A DNA stretch of 6,619 bases from the NCBI GenBank assembly GCA_030839105.1, contig JAUZEI010000574.1:1-6619 (forward strand), written 5' to 3'. The notes under the pieces were generated by a model, which saw nothing but the letters and a program-made list of their open reading frames with translations, did not search any database and was not told the DNA's origin. Both the position numbers and the translations under genes were made by a program. This document shows, in pieces, positions 1 to 6,460 of the stretch (its first letter is position 1; every line of letters starts with the position of its first letter). This stretch comes from Actinomycetota bacterium (GTDB taxonomy: Bacteria > Actinomycetota > Acidimicrobiia > IMCC26256 > PALSA-610).

Positions 1-1509
1 GAGTTCCCCGACGTCGAGCACATCTCGCTCTCGCACGAGGTGATGCCGCGCGGTCCCGAGTTCGAACGGGTGTCGACCACGCTCGTCAACGCCTACGTCG
101 CGCCCCGCATCGCCACCTACACCCAGAACCTCCAGGACAAGCTACGGCGCGCGGGATACCTGGGCCCGCTCCTGATCATGCAGTCGACCGGCGGCGTCAT
201 GCCGCCCGACTACGTCTCCCGACGCGCCGTGACCCTGCTCGCAAGCGGTCCCACCGGCGGCGTCATGGGTGCGACCGTCGCGGCCCGGGCGGCCGGTATC
301 GGCGACTTCGTCGCGGTCGACATGGGCGGCACGAGCTTCGACATCTGTCTCGTCCGGCGCGGCCAACCGGAGATCAAGACCGACTGGAACTGGCGCTACC
401 GGTACTACATCGGCCTGCCCATGGTCGACGTGCAGAGCGTCGGTGCGGGCGGCGGTTCGATCGCGCGTGTCCGGCAGGGCGCGCTGCTCGTCGGTCCGGA
501 ATCCTCGGGCTCGGTTCCCGGTCCGGCGTGCTACGGGCGCGGCGGCACGCGCCCGAGCGTGACCGACGCCGACGCGGTGCTGGGCTACCTGCCCGTGGAC
601 GGTTTCGCGGGAGGTCGCATGCATCTCGACGTCCCGGCCGCACGCACTGCGATCGCAACGCACGTTGCCGACCCGCTCGGCATCGACGTCACCGACGCGG
701 CGTGGGGTATCGAACGGATCGTCAACTCCAACATGGCCAATGCCACCCGCAAGGTGCTCGCCGGTCACGGCGCCGACCCGCGCACGCTCGCGTTGATCGC
801 GTTCGGCGGCAACGGTGCGGTCCACGCCGCTGCCATCGCGCGGGAGTTGGGCGTCGACCGCATCGTCGTGCCCAAGGCCGCGCCCGCGTTCAGCGCGCTC
901 GGTGTGCTCGTCGCCGACTACGTCGTCGACCTCGTCCGCTCGTACGTCACTCCCCTCTCGCAGGTCGACCTCGCCCGGGTGCGCGATCTCCTGACCGATC
1001 TCCTGCAGGAGGTCGACAAGGAGCTCGACCCGACGGGCGTGGCCGCGGTCGACGTCGAGCGCAGGCTCTACGCGCAGATGTGTTACCCGGGCCAGAACCT
1101 CGACATGAGCGTGCCGGTTCCCGAAGGCACCGCGATCGACAGCGCCAAGTTGCTCGATCTCGCCGAGCGGTTCCACGACCAGCACCAGACCGAGCGCGGC
1201 TTCTGCTTCCGTTCGCAGCAACCGCTCATGCGCGGTGTGCGCGTGATCGCGCGCGGTACCACGCCCAAGCCGGACCATCTCGCCGAGACAGGTGCCCTCG
1301 CCGACGCCACGCAGGCGCGGAGCGGCACGCGCTCCGCGTACTGGGGCGAGGGTTTCGTCGACACGCCGGTCTACGACGGAACGCGTCTCGGTGAAGGCGC
1401 CACCGTCGTCGGTCCCGCGCTCATCGAAGAGCCGTTCACGGTGGTGGTGCTCCCGCCGGACGCAACTGCGATCCTCGACGGTCTCGGCAACTACGTCATC
1501 TCGGTGTGA
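1..1509 (+). CDS. Hydantoinase/5-oxoprolinase family protein, A (HyuA-type) subunit, 5'-truncated
   Basis: The frame is open from base 1 to the TGA at 1507-1509 (502 residues seen). HyuA-type proteins are usually around 700 residues, so roughly 200 N-terminal residues lie outside the window. Residues are counted from base 1. The first 45 or so match the end of the N-terminal hydantoinase domain (FPDVEHISLSHEVMPRGPEF, then the LVNAYVAP stretch). The ASKHA-type nucleotide-binding core follows: DMGGTSFD at 107-114, VGAGGGS at 147-153, GPACYG at 174-179 followed by TDAD at 188-191, and FGGNGAVHA near 265-273. The C-terminal domain ends with the family-like GPALIEEP segment and GNYVISV. Known members are ATP-dependent cytosolic enzymes (hydantoinases, 5-oxoprolinase, acetone/acetophenone carboxylases) that usually work with a B subunit. 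No B subunit is visible here; it may lie upstream. The substrate cannot be assigned. The first ATG in the window (base 40) is internal. The stop overlaps the next gene by 4 bases. The family call is secure; the reaction is not. Confidence 0.93.
   Translation, partial: EFPDVEHISLSHEVMPRGPEFERVSTTLVNAYVAPRIATYTQNLQDKLRRAGYLGPLLIMQSTGGVMPPDYVSRRAVTLLASGPTGGVMGATVAARAAGIGDFVAVDMGGTSFDICLVRRGQPEIKTDWNWRYRYYIGLPMVDVQSVGAGGGSIARVRQGALLVGPESSGSVPGPACYGRGGTRPSVTDADAVLGYLPVDGFAGGRMHLDVPAARTAIATHVADPLGIDVTDAAWGIERIVNSNMANATRKVLAGHGADPRTLALIAFGGNGAVHAAAIARELGVDRIVVPKAAPAFSALGVLVADYVVDLVRSYVTPLSQVDLARVRDLLTDLLQEVDKELDPTGVAAVDVERRLYAQMCYPGQNLDMSVPVPEGTAIDSAKLLDLAERFHDQHQTERGFCFRSQQPLMRGVRVIARGTTPKPDHLAETGALADATQARSGTRSAYWGEGFVDTPVYDGTRLGEGATVVGPALIEEPFTVVVLPPDATAILDGLGNYVISV
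1506..1509 (+). promoter_or_regulatory. 4-base stop/start overlap (GTGA) coupling HyuA to the mannosidase
   Basis: The GTG start (1506-1508) and the TGA stop (1507-1509) share bases. No Shine-Dalgarno-like purine run precedes the GTG (the upstream bases are ctacgtcatctcg), and the NAnnnT hexamer found before the other starts in this window is absent at the equivalent offset. The simplest reading is termination-reinitiation coupling on a polycistronic mRNA, giving linked production of the two enzymes. Confidence 0.8.
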
Positions 1510-3992
1510 CGCGCGAGCTCCTGCTCGTCTCCCACTTCCACTGGGACAGGGAGTGGTACCGGCCGTTCGAGGTGTTCCGCGGCCGGCTCGTCGACGCGAT
1601 CGACGCGGTGCTCGACCTGGTGACCGCCGACCCCGGTTACCGCTTCGTCCTCGACGGCCAGGCCATCGTGCTCGAGGACTATCTCGCGGTCCGACCGCAC
1701 CGACGCGACGAGCTCGTCGCCGGGCTTTCCGCCGGTCGGCTCGCGGCCGGACCGTGGTACGTGCAGCCCGACTCGTTGTTGCCGGCGGGCGAGACCCATG
1801 TGCGCAACCTGTTGCACGGGCGAGCGGTCGCGGGCGCGCTCGGACCCGTGTCGGCGGTCGGCTATGTACCCGACTCCTTCGGTCACCCCGCCCAGCTCCC
1901 GCAGATCCTCGCGGGCTTCGGCCTCGACCCGTTCGTATATTGGCGTGGGAACGGCGCCGAGCTCGACAAGCTGGGGCCGCTCTACCGGTGGTGTGCGCCC
2001 GACGGTTCGTCGGTGCGCGCCTGGCAGCTGCCCGAGGGCTACTTCTCGGCCGGTGGACTCGACGCCGACGGCGACCTCGCGGCAACCGTGGCTCGCCTGC
2101 GGCCGGTGATCGATCGCATCGTCGCCGCGGGTGGTGATCCCGTGTTGTTGATGAACGGGTTCGACCACCTCCCGCCCGACCGTTCGACCGCCGACGTCGC
2201 CGCGCTCATCGGCGCCGAGCGCGTCCTCCTCGACGAGGCCGCGACCCGGCTCCCCGAGGCGTCGACGCTCGTCGAATTCTGCGGTGATCTGATGGGTGCC
2301 CGCACCTCGAACCTGCTGCCCGGAGTGTGGTCCGCGCGGATGCCGTTGAAGCTGCGCAACCGCGCGGTCGAGACGTTGCTCACGACGTGGGCCGAACCGT
2401 GGGCCGCGTTCGGGCACGCGCTCGGCCTCGCCGACGAGCGGCCTGCGCTCGATCAGGCGTGGCGCGCGCTGCTCTGCAACCAGGCGCACGATTCCATCTG
2501 TGGGTGCTCGATCGATCCGGTGCACGAGCGGATGGTCGCCCGCTACGACGATGCCGAAGGCCTCGGTAACGCAACCCTGCAACGCGCGCTCGAGCGGATC
2601 GCGGGTCGGAACGATGTCCGCGACACGCCGTCGACCGAGACGCAGGCGGTCGTCGTGTTCAACTCGTCGGCGACGCGCCGTACCGACGTCGTGCGGATAC
2701 CGCTCGAGGGCTTCCCGCCGTGGTCCGCGAGCCTGACCCGCTTCGACATGCATCCGCTGTCGATGCCGTCGTTCCGCGGCGTCACCGTCGACGGCCGTCC
2801 GGCCCGTCTCGTATCGAGCGACGATCCGACACGCGTCCGTTTCCTGCCCGGACTCGGCGGGCTCGATGTCGAGTTCGTCGCGGTCGACGTCCCCGCCTTC
2901 GGATGTCGTCGCTACAGGGTCGAGCCGGCCCGAGCATCTCTCGACGAGGTCGACGACCGGCGCGCGATCGACGCCGGCGATGTGCGAGTCGTCGTCGCCG
3001 ACGACGGGTCGCTGTCGGTCACTCTCGGCGACCGCACCTACCACGACCTCTTCGCCATCGAGGACGCGGTCGACCGGGGAGATTCCTACGACTGCGATCC
3101 GGATCCCGTGCGCGAGGTCGAGGTTCGGTCGCTCAGCGTCGAACGCACGCGCCACAAGTCGGGCATCGCGCGGCTCAAGGTCACGCGCGAGCTTGCTGAT
3201 ATCGGCACACTCGTCGTCGAGGCGTGCGTCGCGCCGGGGGTGCCGTTCGTACGCTGCGAGGTCGCGCTCGACAACCGTGCACCCGATCACCGGTTGCGGC
3301 TTCGCTTCCCCACCGGCGCCCCGGCGCCCACGTTCGAGGTCGCCACAACGTTCGACACCGTGCGCCGTTCGTCGGCAACCGCCGACGACACGGGCTGGAT
3401 CCACCCCGCGCCCCGCACTTTCCCCCAACAGGGCTGGATCGGGGCGAATGCCCTCTTCGTGGGCGCGCCGGGACTGCCGGAGGCCGAGGTCACACCCGGC
3501 GGAGACGTGCTCGTCACGCTCGTGCGCAGCGTCGGCGCCCTCGCGCGCATCGAGTTGCGGACCCGTCCGATGCCGGCCGGGCCCGAGATGCTCGCACCCG
3601 GCGCGCAGACGCAGGGGCGCGAGGCCGCGACGGTCACACTCGCCCGGGACGCGGCCGACGCGCGCGCCGCCGAGATCGGGATGCGCGGCGTGCTCGGCGC
3701 CGAGACGCCACTGCTCGAGAGCGGCGCGTCGTTGCTGGAGCTCGACGCACGCCACTGCGTGATCTCGGCCTGCAAGCCCGCAGAGGACGGCGATCGCGTC
3801 GTGGTGCGCGTGCTGAATCCCACCGACGAGTCCGAAGACGTGAACCTGCGATTCGGCCTCGATGTGCGCCGGGCCCGGCCCGTCGGCCTCGATGAGCAAC
3901 CCGTCGACTACCACGTGATGCACCAGGGGCGCGAGGTCGGATTCCGCGTCCCGCCCCACGCCCTCCGTAGCGTCCGCATCACCTTCGGCTGA
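1506..3992 (+). CDS. GH38 alpha-mannosidase, MngB-like (828 aa, cytosolic)
   Basis: This is a complete retaining alpha-mannosidase of glycoside hydrolase family 38. The GTG start at 1506 is fixed by context: it overlaps the HyuA stop (GTGA), and the first active-site motif, HFHWDREW, begins at residue 10. Zinc ligands inferred by motif are H12, D14, the catalytic nucleophile D123 (VPDSFGHPAQ) and H328 of AHDSICGCS, equivalent to the HD of the eukaryotic HHDAITG motif. D220 in MNGFDH is a candidate acid/base. The order is a catalytic N-terminal barrel (about 1-265), a middle helical domain (about 270-350), then the C-terminal beta domains, with a typical LDNRAPDHRLRLRF stretch near 588-601. 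HxHWDREWY and HDSICGCS resemble E. coli MngB (mannosylglycerate or phospho-mannosylglycerate hydrolase) more than Golgi or lysosomal enzymes. No signal peptide or membrane segment is visible, so it should act on an intracellular mannoside. All expected catalytic residues are present. The family is certain; the mannosylglycerate substrate is a guess. Confidence 0.95.
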   Translation: MTRELLLVSHFHWDREWYRPFEVFRGRLVDAIDAVLDLVTADPGYRFVLDGQAIVLEDYLAVRPHRRDELVAGLSAGRLAAGPWYVQPDSLLPAGETHVRNLLHGRAVAGALGPVSAVGYVPDSFGHPAQLPQILAGFGLDPFVYWRGNGAELDKLGPLYRWCAPDGSSVRAWQLPEGYFSAGGLDADGDLAATVARLRPVIDRIVAAGGDPVLLMNGFDHLPPDRSTADVAALIGAERVLLDEAATRLPEASTLVEFCGDLMGARTSNLLPGVWSARMPLKLRNRAVETLLTTWAEPWAAFGHALGLADERPALDQAWRALLCNQAHDSICGCSIDPVHERMVARYDDAEGLGNATLQRALERIAGRNDVRDTPSTETQAVVVFNSSATRRTDVVRIPLEGFPPWSASLTRFDMHPLSMPSFRGVTVDGRPARLVSSDDPTRVRFLPGLGGLDVEFVAVDVPAFGCRRYRVEPARASLDEVDDRRAIDAGDVRVVVADDGSLSVTLGDRTYHDLFAIEDAVDRGDSYDCDPDPVREVEVRSLSVERTRHKSGIARLKVTRELADIGTLVVEACVAPGVPFVRCEVALDNRAPDHRLRLRFPTGAPAPTFEVATTFDTVRRSSATADDTGWIHPAPRTFPQQGWIGANALFVGAPGLPEAEVTPGGDVLVTLVRSVGALARIELRTRPMPAGPEMLAPGAQTQGREAATVTLARDAADARAAEIGMRGVLGAETPLLESGASLLELDARHCVISACKPAEDGDRVVVRVLNPTDESEDVNLRFGLDVRRARPVGLDEQPVDYHVMHQGREVGFRVPPHALRSVRITFG

Positions 3993-4034
3993 CCGGACGC
4001 GACCGAGCACGGCATGCCGGAACGCGCGGAATGC

Positions 4035-4040
4035 CAAGAT
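4035..4040 (+). promoter_or_regulatory. Candidate -10 element of a leaderless promoter for the hotdog protein
   Basis: CAAGAT is followed by six bases (gggcgc) and then an in-frame GTG at 4047. In actinobacteria the housekeeping -10 is close to TAnnnT, and leaderless transcripts start about 6-7 bases after it, on the start codon itself. The A at position 2 and T at position 6 fit; the first base (C) does not. No TTGACA-like -35 is seen at the proper distance. The same layout occurs at the two other uncoupled starts in this window, which raises confidence. Confidence 0.45.
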
Positions 4041-4046
4041 GGGCGC

Positions 4047-4748
4047 GTGTGCGCGATGGTGACCTTTTTGCAGCGCTTCTGTGGACCGCCCGACAGCGCC
4101 AACGGCGGGTACACGGCCGGCACGCTCGCCGAGTTCGTGCACGGTCCCGCGGAGGTGACCCTGCGGCGTGCGCCTCCGCTCGACCGGCCGCTGACCGTTG
4201 ACCGCGTCGGCGACCTGGTCCGTCTCCTCGACGGCGAAGAACTGATCGCGGACGCGTCGGCCACGACGGTCGACATCGAGACGCCGGCCGCCGTCGATTT
4301 CGCGCGCGCCCAAGCCGCGACCTTGTCGTCGCCGATGCGCGATCGCGATCGTCATCCGTTCCCCACCTGCTTCGCGTGCGGACCCGATCGTCACGAGAGC
4401 GACGGGCTCAGATTGTTCGCGGGCCGAGTGCCGGGAACCGACTTGTTCGCCACAACCTGGACACCGACCGAGACCGCTGCCCCGATCATCTGGGCCGCGC
4501 TCGACTGCCCGAGCTCGGCGCTGATCTATCTCGACGACGACGCACCGCCCCCACATGTCCTGGGTCGTATCGCAGCGCGCATCGATCGCGAGCCGGCACC
4601 GGGCACACCGCACGTGATCATGAGTTGGCTGCTCGGACGCGACGGACGGAAGATGTTCTCCGCAAGCGCGATCTACGACGCGGACGCGCGGGTGTGCGCG
4701 GTCGCACGCGCAACCTGGATTCAGCTCAAACCGAGCCCGGACACCTGA
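4047..4748 (+). CDS. Probable double-hotdog, thioesterase-like protein of unknown substrate
   Basis: From this GTG the protein has 233 residues; an ATG at 4014 would give 244 (residue numbers here follow the longer form). I chose GTG 4047 because a -10-like hexamer ends six bases before it and the conserved-looking sequence begins only at VTFLQRFCGPPDSANGGYTA. ATG 4056 is also possible. The sequence looks like two hotdog-like halves. The first (about 16-92) has the SANGGYTAGTLAEF helix, a short beta segment ending in RPLTV and then LLDGEELIADASATT. The second (about 130-238) has WAALDCPSS, GRIAARI, SWLLGRDGRKMFSASAIYD and ARATWIQL. Between them is a linker, HPFPTCFACGPDR (114-126), with Cys119 and Cys122. 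I recall similar uncharacterised actinobacterial proteins but know no demonstrated reaction; acyl-CoA binding or hydrolysis is inferred from fold resemblance only. No signal peptide or membrane segment is apparent. It lies 54 bases after the mannosidase stop and probably has its own promoter. Confidence 0.75.
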   Translation: MCAMVTFLQRFCGPPDSANGGYTAGTLAEFVHGPAEVTLRRAPPLDRPLTVDRVGDLVRLLDGEELIADASATTVDIETPAAVDFARAQAATLSSPMRDRDRHPFPTCFACGPDRHESDGLRLFAGRVPGTDLFATTWTPTETAAPIIWAALDCPSSALIYLDDDAPPPHVLGRIAARIDREPAPGTPHVIMSWLLGRDGRKMFSASAIYDADARVCAVARATWIQLKPSPDT

Positions 4749-4777
4749 CCGCGCCCGCAGGCGTTAGAGCGGTGTCC
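4739..4777. terminator. Nested inverted repeat at convergent gene ends, candidate bidirectional terminator
   Basis: GGACACC (4739-4745) and GGTGTCC (4771-4777) are perfect 7-base inverted arms across the two convergent stop codons. Inside them is a smaller stem, CGCC (4752-4755) with GGCG (4760-4763), looped by CGCA. There is no T-tract on either side, so this is not a classical intrinsic terminator. High-GC actinobacteria often show hairpins without U-runs at gene ends. The arms lie partly in coding sequence of both genes, so chance or codon constraint could also explain them. Confidence 0.3.
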
Positions 4778-6335
4778 AGCGGGTGGCCGGCGCCGCGAGC
4801 CACTGCAACATCTCGCGCCTGGTCGACGGGCCGTTCGGCCGAGCGGCGGCGGGCAGTGCACCGTCGGCGCGGAGGTGCGCCGCGGTCGTGCGCGCGCTGG
4901 TGAGCGGATCGGTTGCGAGCGCGCAGCGGGAGGCGTGCACGTCGAGATGAAAGAGGCGCGCCGCGTTGAGCCCGAGCACGTCGCTCTTGACCGTGTCGGT
5001 TAACGCCGGATACCCGAAGAGGTCCTGGAACTCGTGCGAGATGGTGAATGCGCGAAACGCCTGCAGTTGCGTCTGCGGCGACCCGTACCAGATCGCGTCC
5101 GTGCCCCAGAGCACGCGCCGGCGGCCGACGCGCTTCAGGAGCTTGCCGAGCGTGTGGGCCGCAGTCGTCGGGTCGCGCAGCACCTCGCGCCAGACGGTTC
5201 CGACGTCGACCCACACGTTGTCATTGGGTGGAACCCCGTGGTCGTCGAGTGCGCGCAGGAATGTGTCTATGCCGACCGCCGCGTTCGGATCGTACGGACC
5301 CTCCACATGGTTCTTGTCCCAAGCCCCGTGGAAGACGACGAACTGCATGTCGGGAAAGATGCGGGACGCGGCGACGATGTCGGCCGGCCGATTATGCGCC
5401 GCGTCGAACCGGACCAGCGGCAATCCCTTGTGCGCGATGAATGTCCGCACGCCGAGGTCGTAGGCGTGTTGGATGACCGGAAGCCCCACCGCGGGATCAT
5501 CGAGCGCGAAGCCTCGGCCGTTCGGTCCCCACGCGGTGTACACCTTGAACGCCGCGACGTTCCCGGTCGTCGCGGCCGACTCCATCTCGTCGAGTCGGGC
5601 CCGGAGATCACCGAAGTTCGGTGCGATCACGTTGTGCACCAGCACCCGCGGTGCACCGCCGTGCGTGAGTTGTGCCGCGAGCTGCTGCGTCCCGAGCTGA
5701 TCGAGGAACGGTACCGGAGCGTCCGCGGCACCCGAGCTCGGAACGTCCGAGAGCATCGCGACCGTCGTGTCGCTCGCGAGAAACAGGTCGTGCAGGTAGG
5801 CGGCGCGGCTCGCGCATTCGAGCCGGTTCGAGGCGCCGCACGACGGAACCATGCCGAGTACCAGCTGCACCGTGTCGGGCGCGTTCTTCGTCCAGGGTCC
5901 GTCGGGCATCACGTGATGCGTATGTACGTCGACGACGAACTCGCCGTTGCCCGCCAATGCGTGCTCGCACGCCTGCACATCGTGCGGAGGAGGGACGGTG
6001 AACGAGCCACCCGGACCCGAAGTCGCCGTCGAGCGCGAGGTCGACGTCGCGCGCGAGCTCGGGACGGGCGTGGCGCGCGGAGCCGAGGAGCTGCAGGCCG
6101 CGAGATCGATGGTCGCAAGCACCGCCGCGACGCCACCCGCCGTCTGCAGGAAACGTCGCCGATCCATCCCGGCGCGCTGAGCCGCCTCGTCGGCACATGC
6201 GAGCGCGGATCTCTCGACCTCGTGGTCGTGACGCGTCGGTGGCGGAGGGACGTACTCACCGTTCGTCGCGGGGAGGACTCCCAGTGGCAACCTGACCTCG
6301 GCGTCGGGATCGTGGTCGTCGCGCGCTCGGGTCAC
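4764..6335 (-). CDS. Tat-exported amidohydrolase (amidohydrolase_2 / TIM-barrel) lipoprotein
   Basis: This 523-residue protein starts at a GTG (complement of 6333-6335) and ends with TAA. Residues 1-56 are a hydrophilic extension containing NGEYVPPPP. Residues 57-81 form a twin-arginine lipoprotein signal: MDRRRFLQ, a hydrophobic stretch, then LAAC with the lipidation cysteine at 81. A Ser/Thr/Pro-rich linker (82-117) leads to a metal-dependent hydrolase barrel. Probable metal ligands are H138 and H140 (VDVHTHH), H302 (FIAHKG), H336 (VVFHGAWD) and D413 (WGTDAIWYG); K264 in AFKVYT may also be in the active site. GLNAARLFHLD (455-465) is typical of the amidohydrolase C-terminus, and a 58-residue tail ending RREMLQWLAAP follows. 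Folded enzyme would be exported and anchored outside the cytoplasmic membrane. Family members include decarboxylases and C-O/C-N hydrolases, so the substrate is unknown. An alternative start at M57 would give an ordinary Tat signal but has neither an RBS nor a promoter-like hexamer. It converges with the hotdog gene and diverges from the SDR. Confidence 0.92.
   Translation of the reverse strand: MTRARDDHDPDAEVRLPLGVLPATNGEYVPPPPTRHDHEVERSALACADEAAQRAGMDRRRFLQTAGGVAAVLATIDLAACSSSAPRATPVPSSRATSTSRSTATSGPGGSFTVPPPHDVQACEHALAGNGEFVVDVHTHHVMPDGPWTKNAPDTVQLVLGMVPSCGASNRLECASRAAYLHDLFLASDTTVAMLSDVPSSGAADAPVPFLDQLGTQQLAAQLTHGGAPRVLVHNVIAPNFGDLRARLDEMESAATTGNVAAFKVYTAWGPNGRGFALDDPAVGLPVIQHAYDLGVRTFIAHKGLPLVRFDAAHNRPADIVAASRIFPDMQFVVFHGAWDKNHVEGPYDPNAAVGIDTFLRALDDHGVPPNDNVWVDVGTVWREVLRDPTTAAHTLGKLLKRVGRRRVLWGTDAIWYGSPQTQLQAFRAFTISHEFQDLFGYPALTDTVKSDVLGLNAARLFHLDVHASRCALATDPLTSARTTAAHLRADGALPAAARPNGPSTRREMLQWLAAPATRWTPL
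6029..6057 (-). repeat. Short imperfect direct repeat encoding the Ser/Thr linker
   Basis: On the + strand, tcgagcgcgag (6029-6039) recurs as tcgcgcgcgag (6047-6057), one mismatch apart and in the same reading phase (an 18-base offset, six codons). It encodes part of the SSRATSTSRST linker (residues 93-103) of the amidohydrolase. This probably reflects low-complexity linker growth by slippage or unequal exchange. Confidence 0.4.
6093..6167 (-). other. Twin-arginine lipoprotein signal peptide within the amidohydrolase
   Basis: Codons 57-81 read MDRRRFLQ followed by a short hydrophobic core (TAGGVAAVLATIDLAAC). RRRFLQ fits the Tat consensus (S/T)RRxFLK with D in the first position, and LAAC is a lipobox, so signal peptidase II processing would leave Cys81 lipidated. 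The following SSSAPRATP segment suits a flexible tether. Confidence 0.85.
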
Positions 6336-6341
6336 GGCCGC

Positions 6342-6347
6342 ACGCTA
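6342..6347 (-). promoter_or_regulatory. Candidate -10 element (TAGCGT) for leaderless amidohydrolase mRNA
   Basis: Read on the minus strand, TAGCGT matches the actinobacterial TAnnnT -10 exactly. It is followed by GCGGCC and then the GTG start at 6335, the six-base gap expected when transcription begins at the start codon. No purine-rich ribosome binding site precedes this GTG, consistent with a leaderless transcript. No convincing -35 is seen 16-18 bases upstream. It supports the long N-terminus over the internal ATG at codon 57. Confidence 0.55.
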
Positions 6348-6448
6348 AACGCCGGCGGACCGTCGCGCAGAGCGCCCCCGTTGCTCGCAAGTCCGCTCGG
6401 AATCGGCCAGAACGAACTTGTGCCCTCGTCCGGTGACGTGATCCCGGG

Positions 6449-6454
6449 GAGCGT
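6449..6454 (+). promoter_or_regulatory. Candidate -10 (GAGCGT) or, alternatively, a Shine-Dalgarno for the SDR
   Basis: GAGCGT is followed by GCAAGC and the ATG at 6461, the same six-base layout as at the two GTG starts, though the first base is G rather than T. The overlapping GGAG at 6448-6451 could instead be a ribosome binding site nine bases before the ATG. The sequence cannot decide between leaderless and RBS-driven initiation. The rest of the 125-base divergent region shows no other clear element. Confidence 0.35.
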
Positions 6455-6460
6455 GCAAGC

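Larger units (their letters stand above)
6340..6456. repeat. Heptamer inverted repeat flanking the divergent intergenic region
   Basis: GCACGCT (6340-6346) and AGCGTGC (6450-6456) are perfect reverse complements. Each copy lies exactly four bases before a start codon: the amidohydrolase GTG (first base 6335) and the SDR ATG (6461). Each gene therefore reads AGCGTGC, four bases, start, then ACC as codon 2. The arms overlap the candidate -10 elements. They could be a shared promoter extension, paired regulator sites, or an old duplication of a start region. Confidence 0.4.

Noticed and set aside
142..2085. A 647-codon antisense open frame over HyuA and the mannosidase start
   Set aside because: The product is an arginine-rich low-complexity shadow with no recognisable motif, and it spans two genuine genes on the other strand.
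4010..4019. Perfect 10-base palindrome CGGCATGCCG near the -35 position of the hotdog promoter
   Set aside because: Ten-base palindromes are expected several times by chance in a window this size, and the symmetry does not extend further, so an operator is not supported.
4014..4046. ATG at 4014 as the start of the hotdog protein
   Set aside because: No ribosome binding site precedes it, the extra residues (MPERAECQDGR) look non-conserved, and it would place the start upstream of the -10-like hexamer. It remains possible.
1491..4613. A 1040-codon antisense open frame across the mannosidase and hotdog genes
   Set aside because: It is the mirror of well-supported + strand genes with clear active-site motifs. 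Its translation is Arg/Glu/Gly/Asp-rich with no domain; long antisense frames are expected in high-GC coding DNA.
6165..6167. Codon 57 (ATG) as the true start of the amidohydrolase
   Set aside because: It would give a conventional Tat signal, but it lacks both a Shine-Dalgarno and an NAnnnT hexamer at the usual offset, whereas the GTG at 6335 has a perfect TAGCGT.
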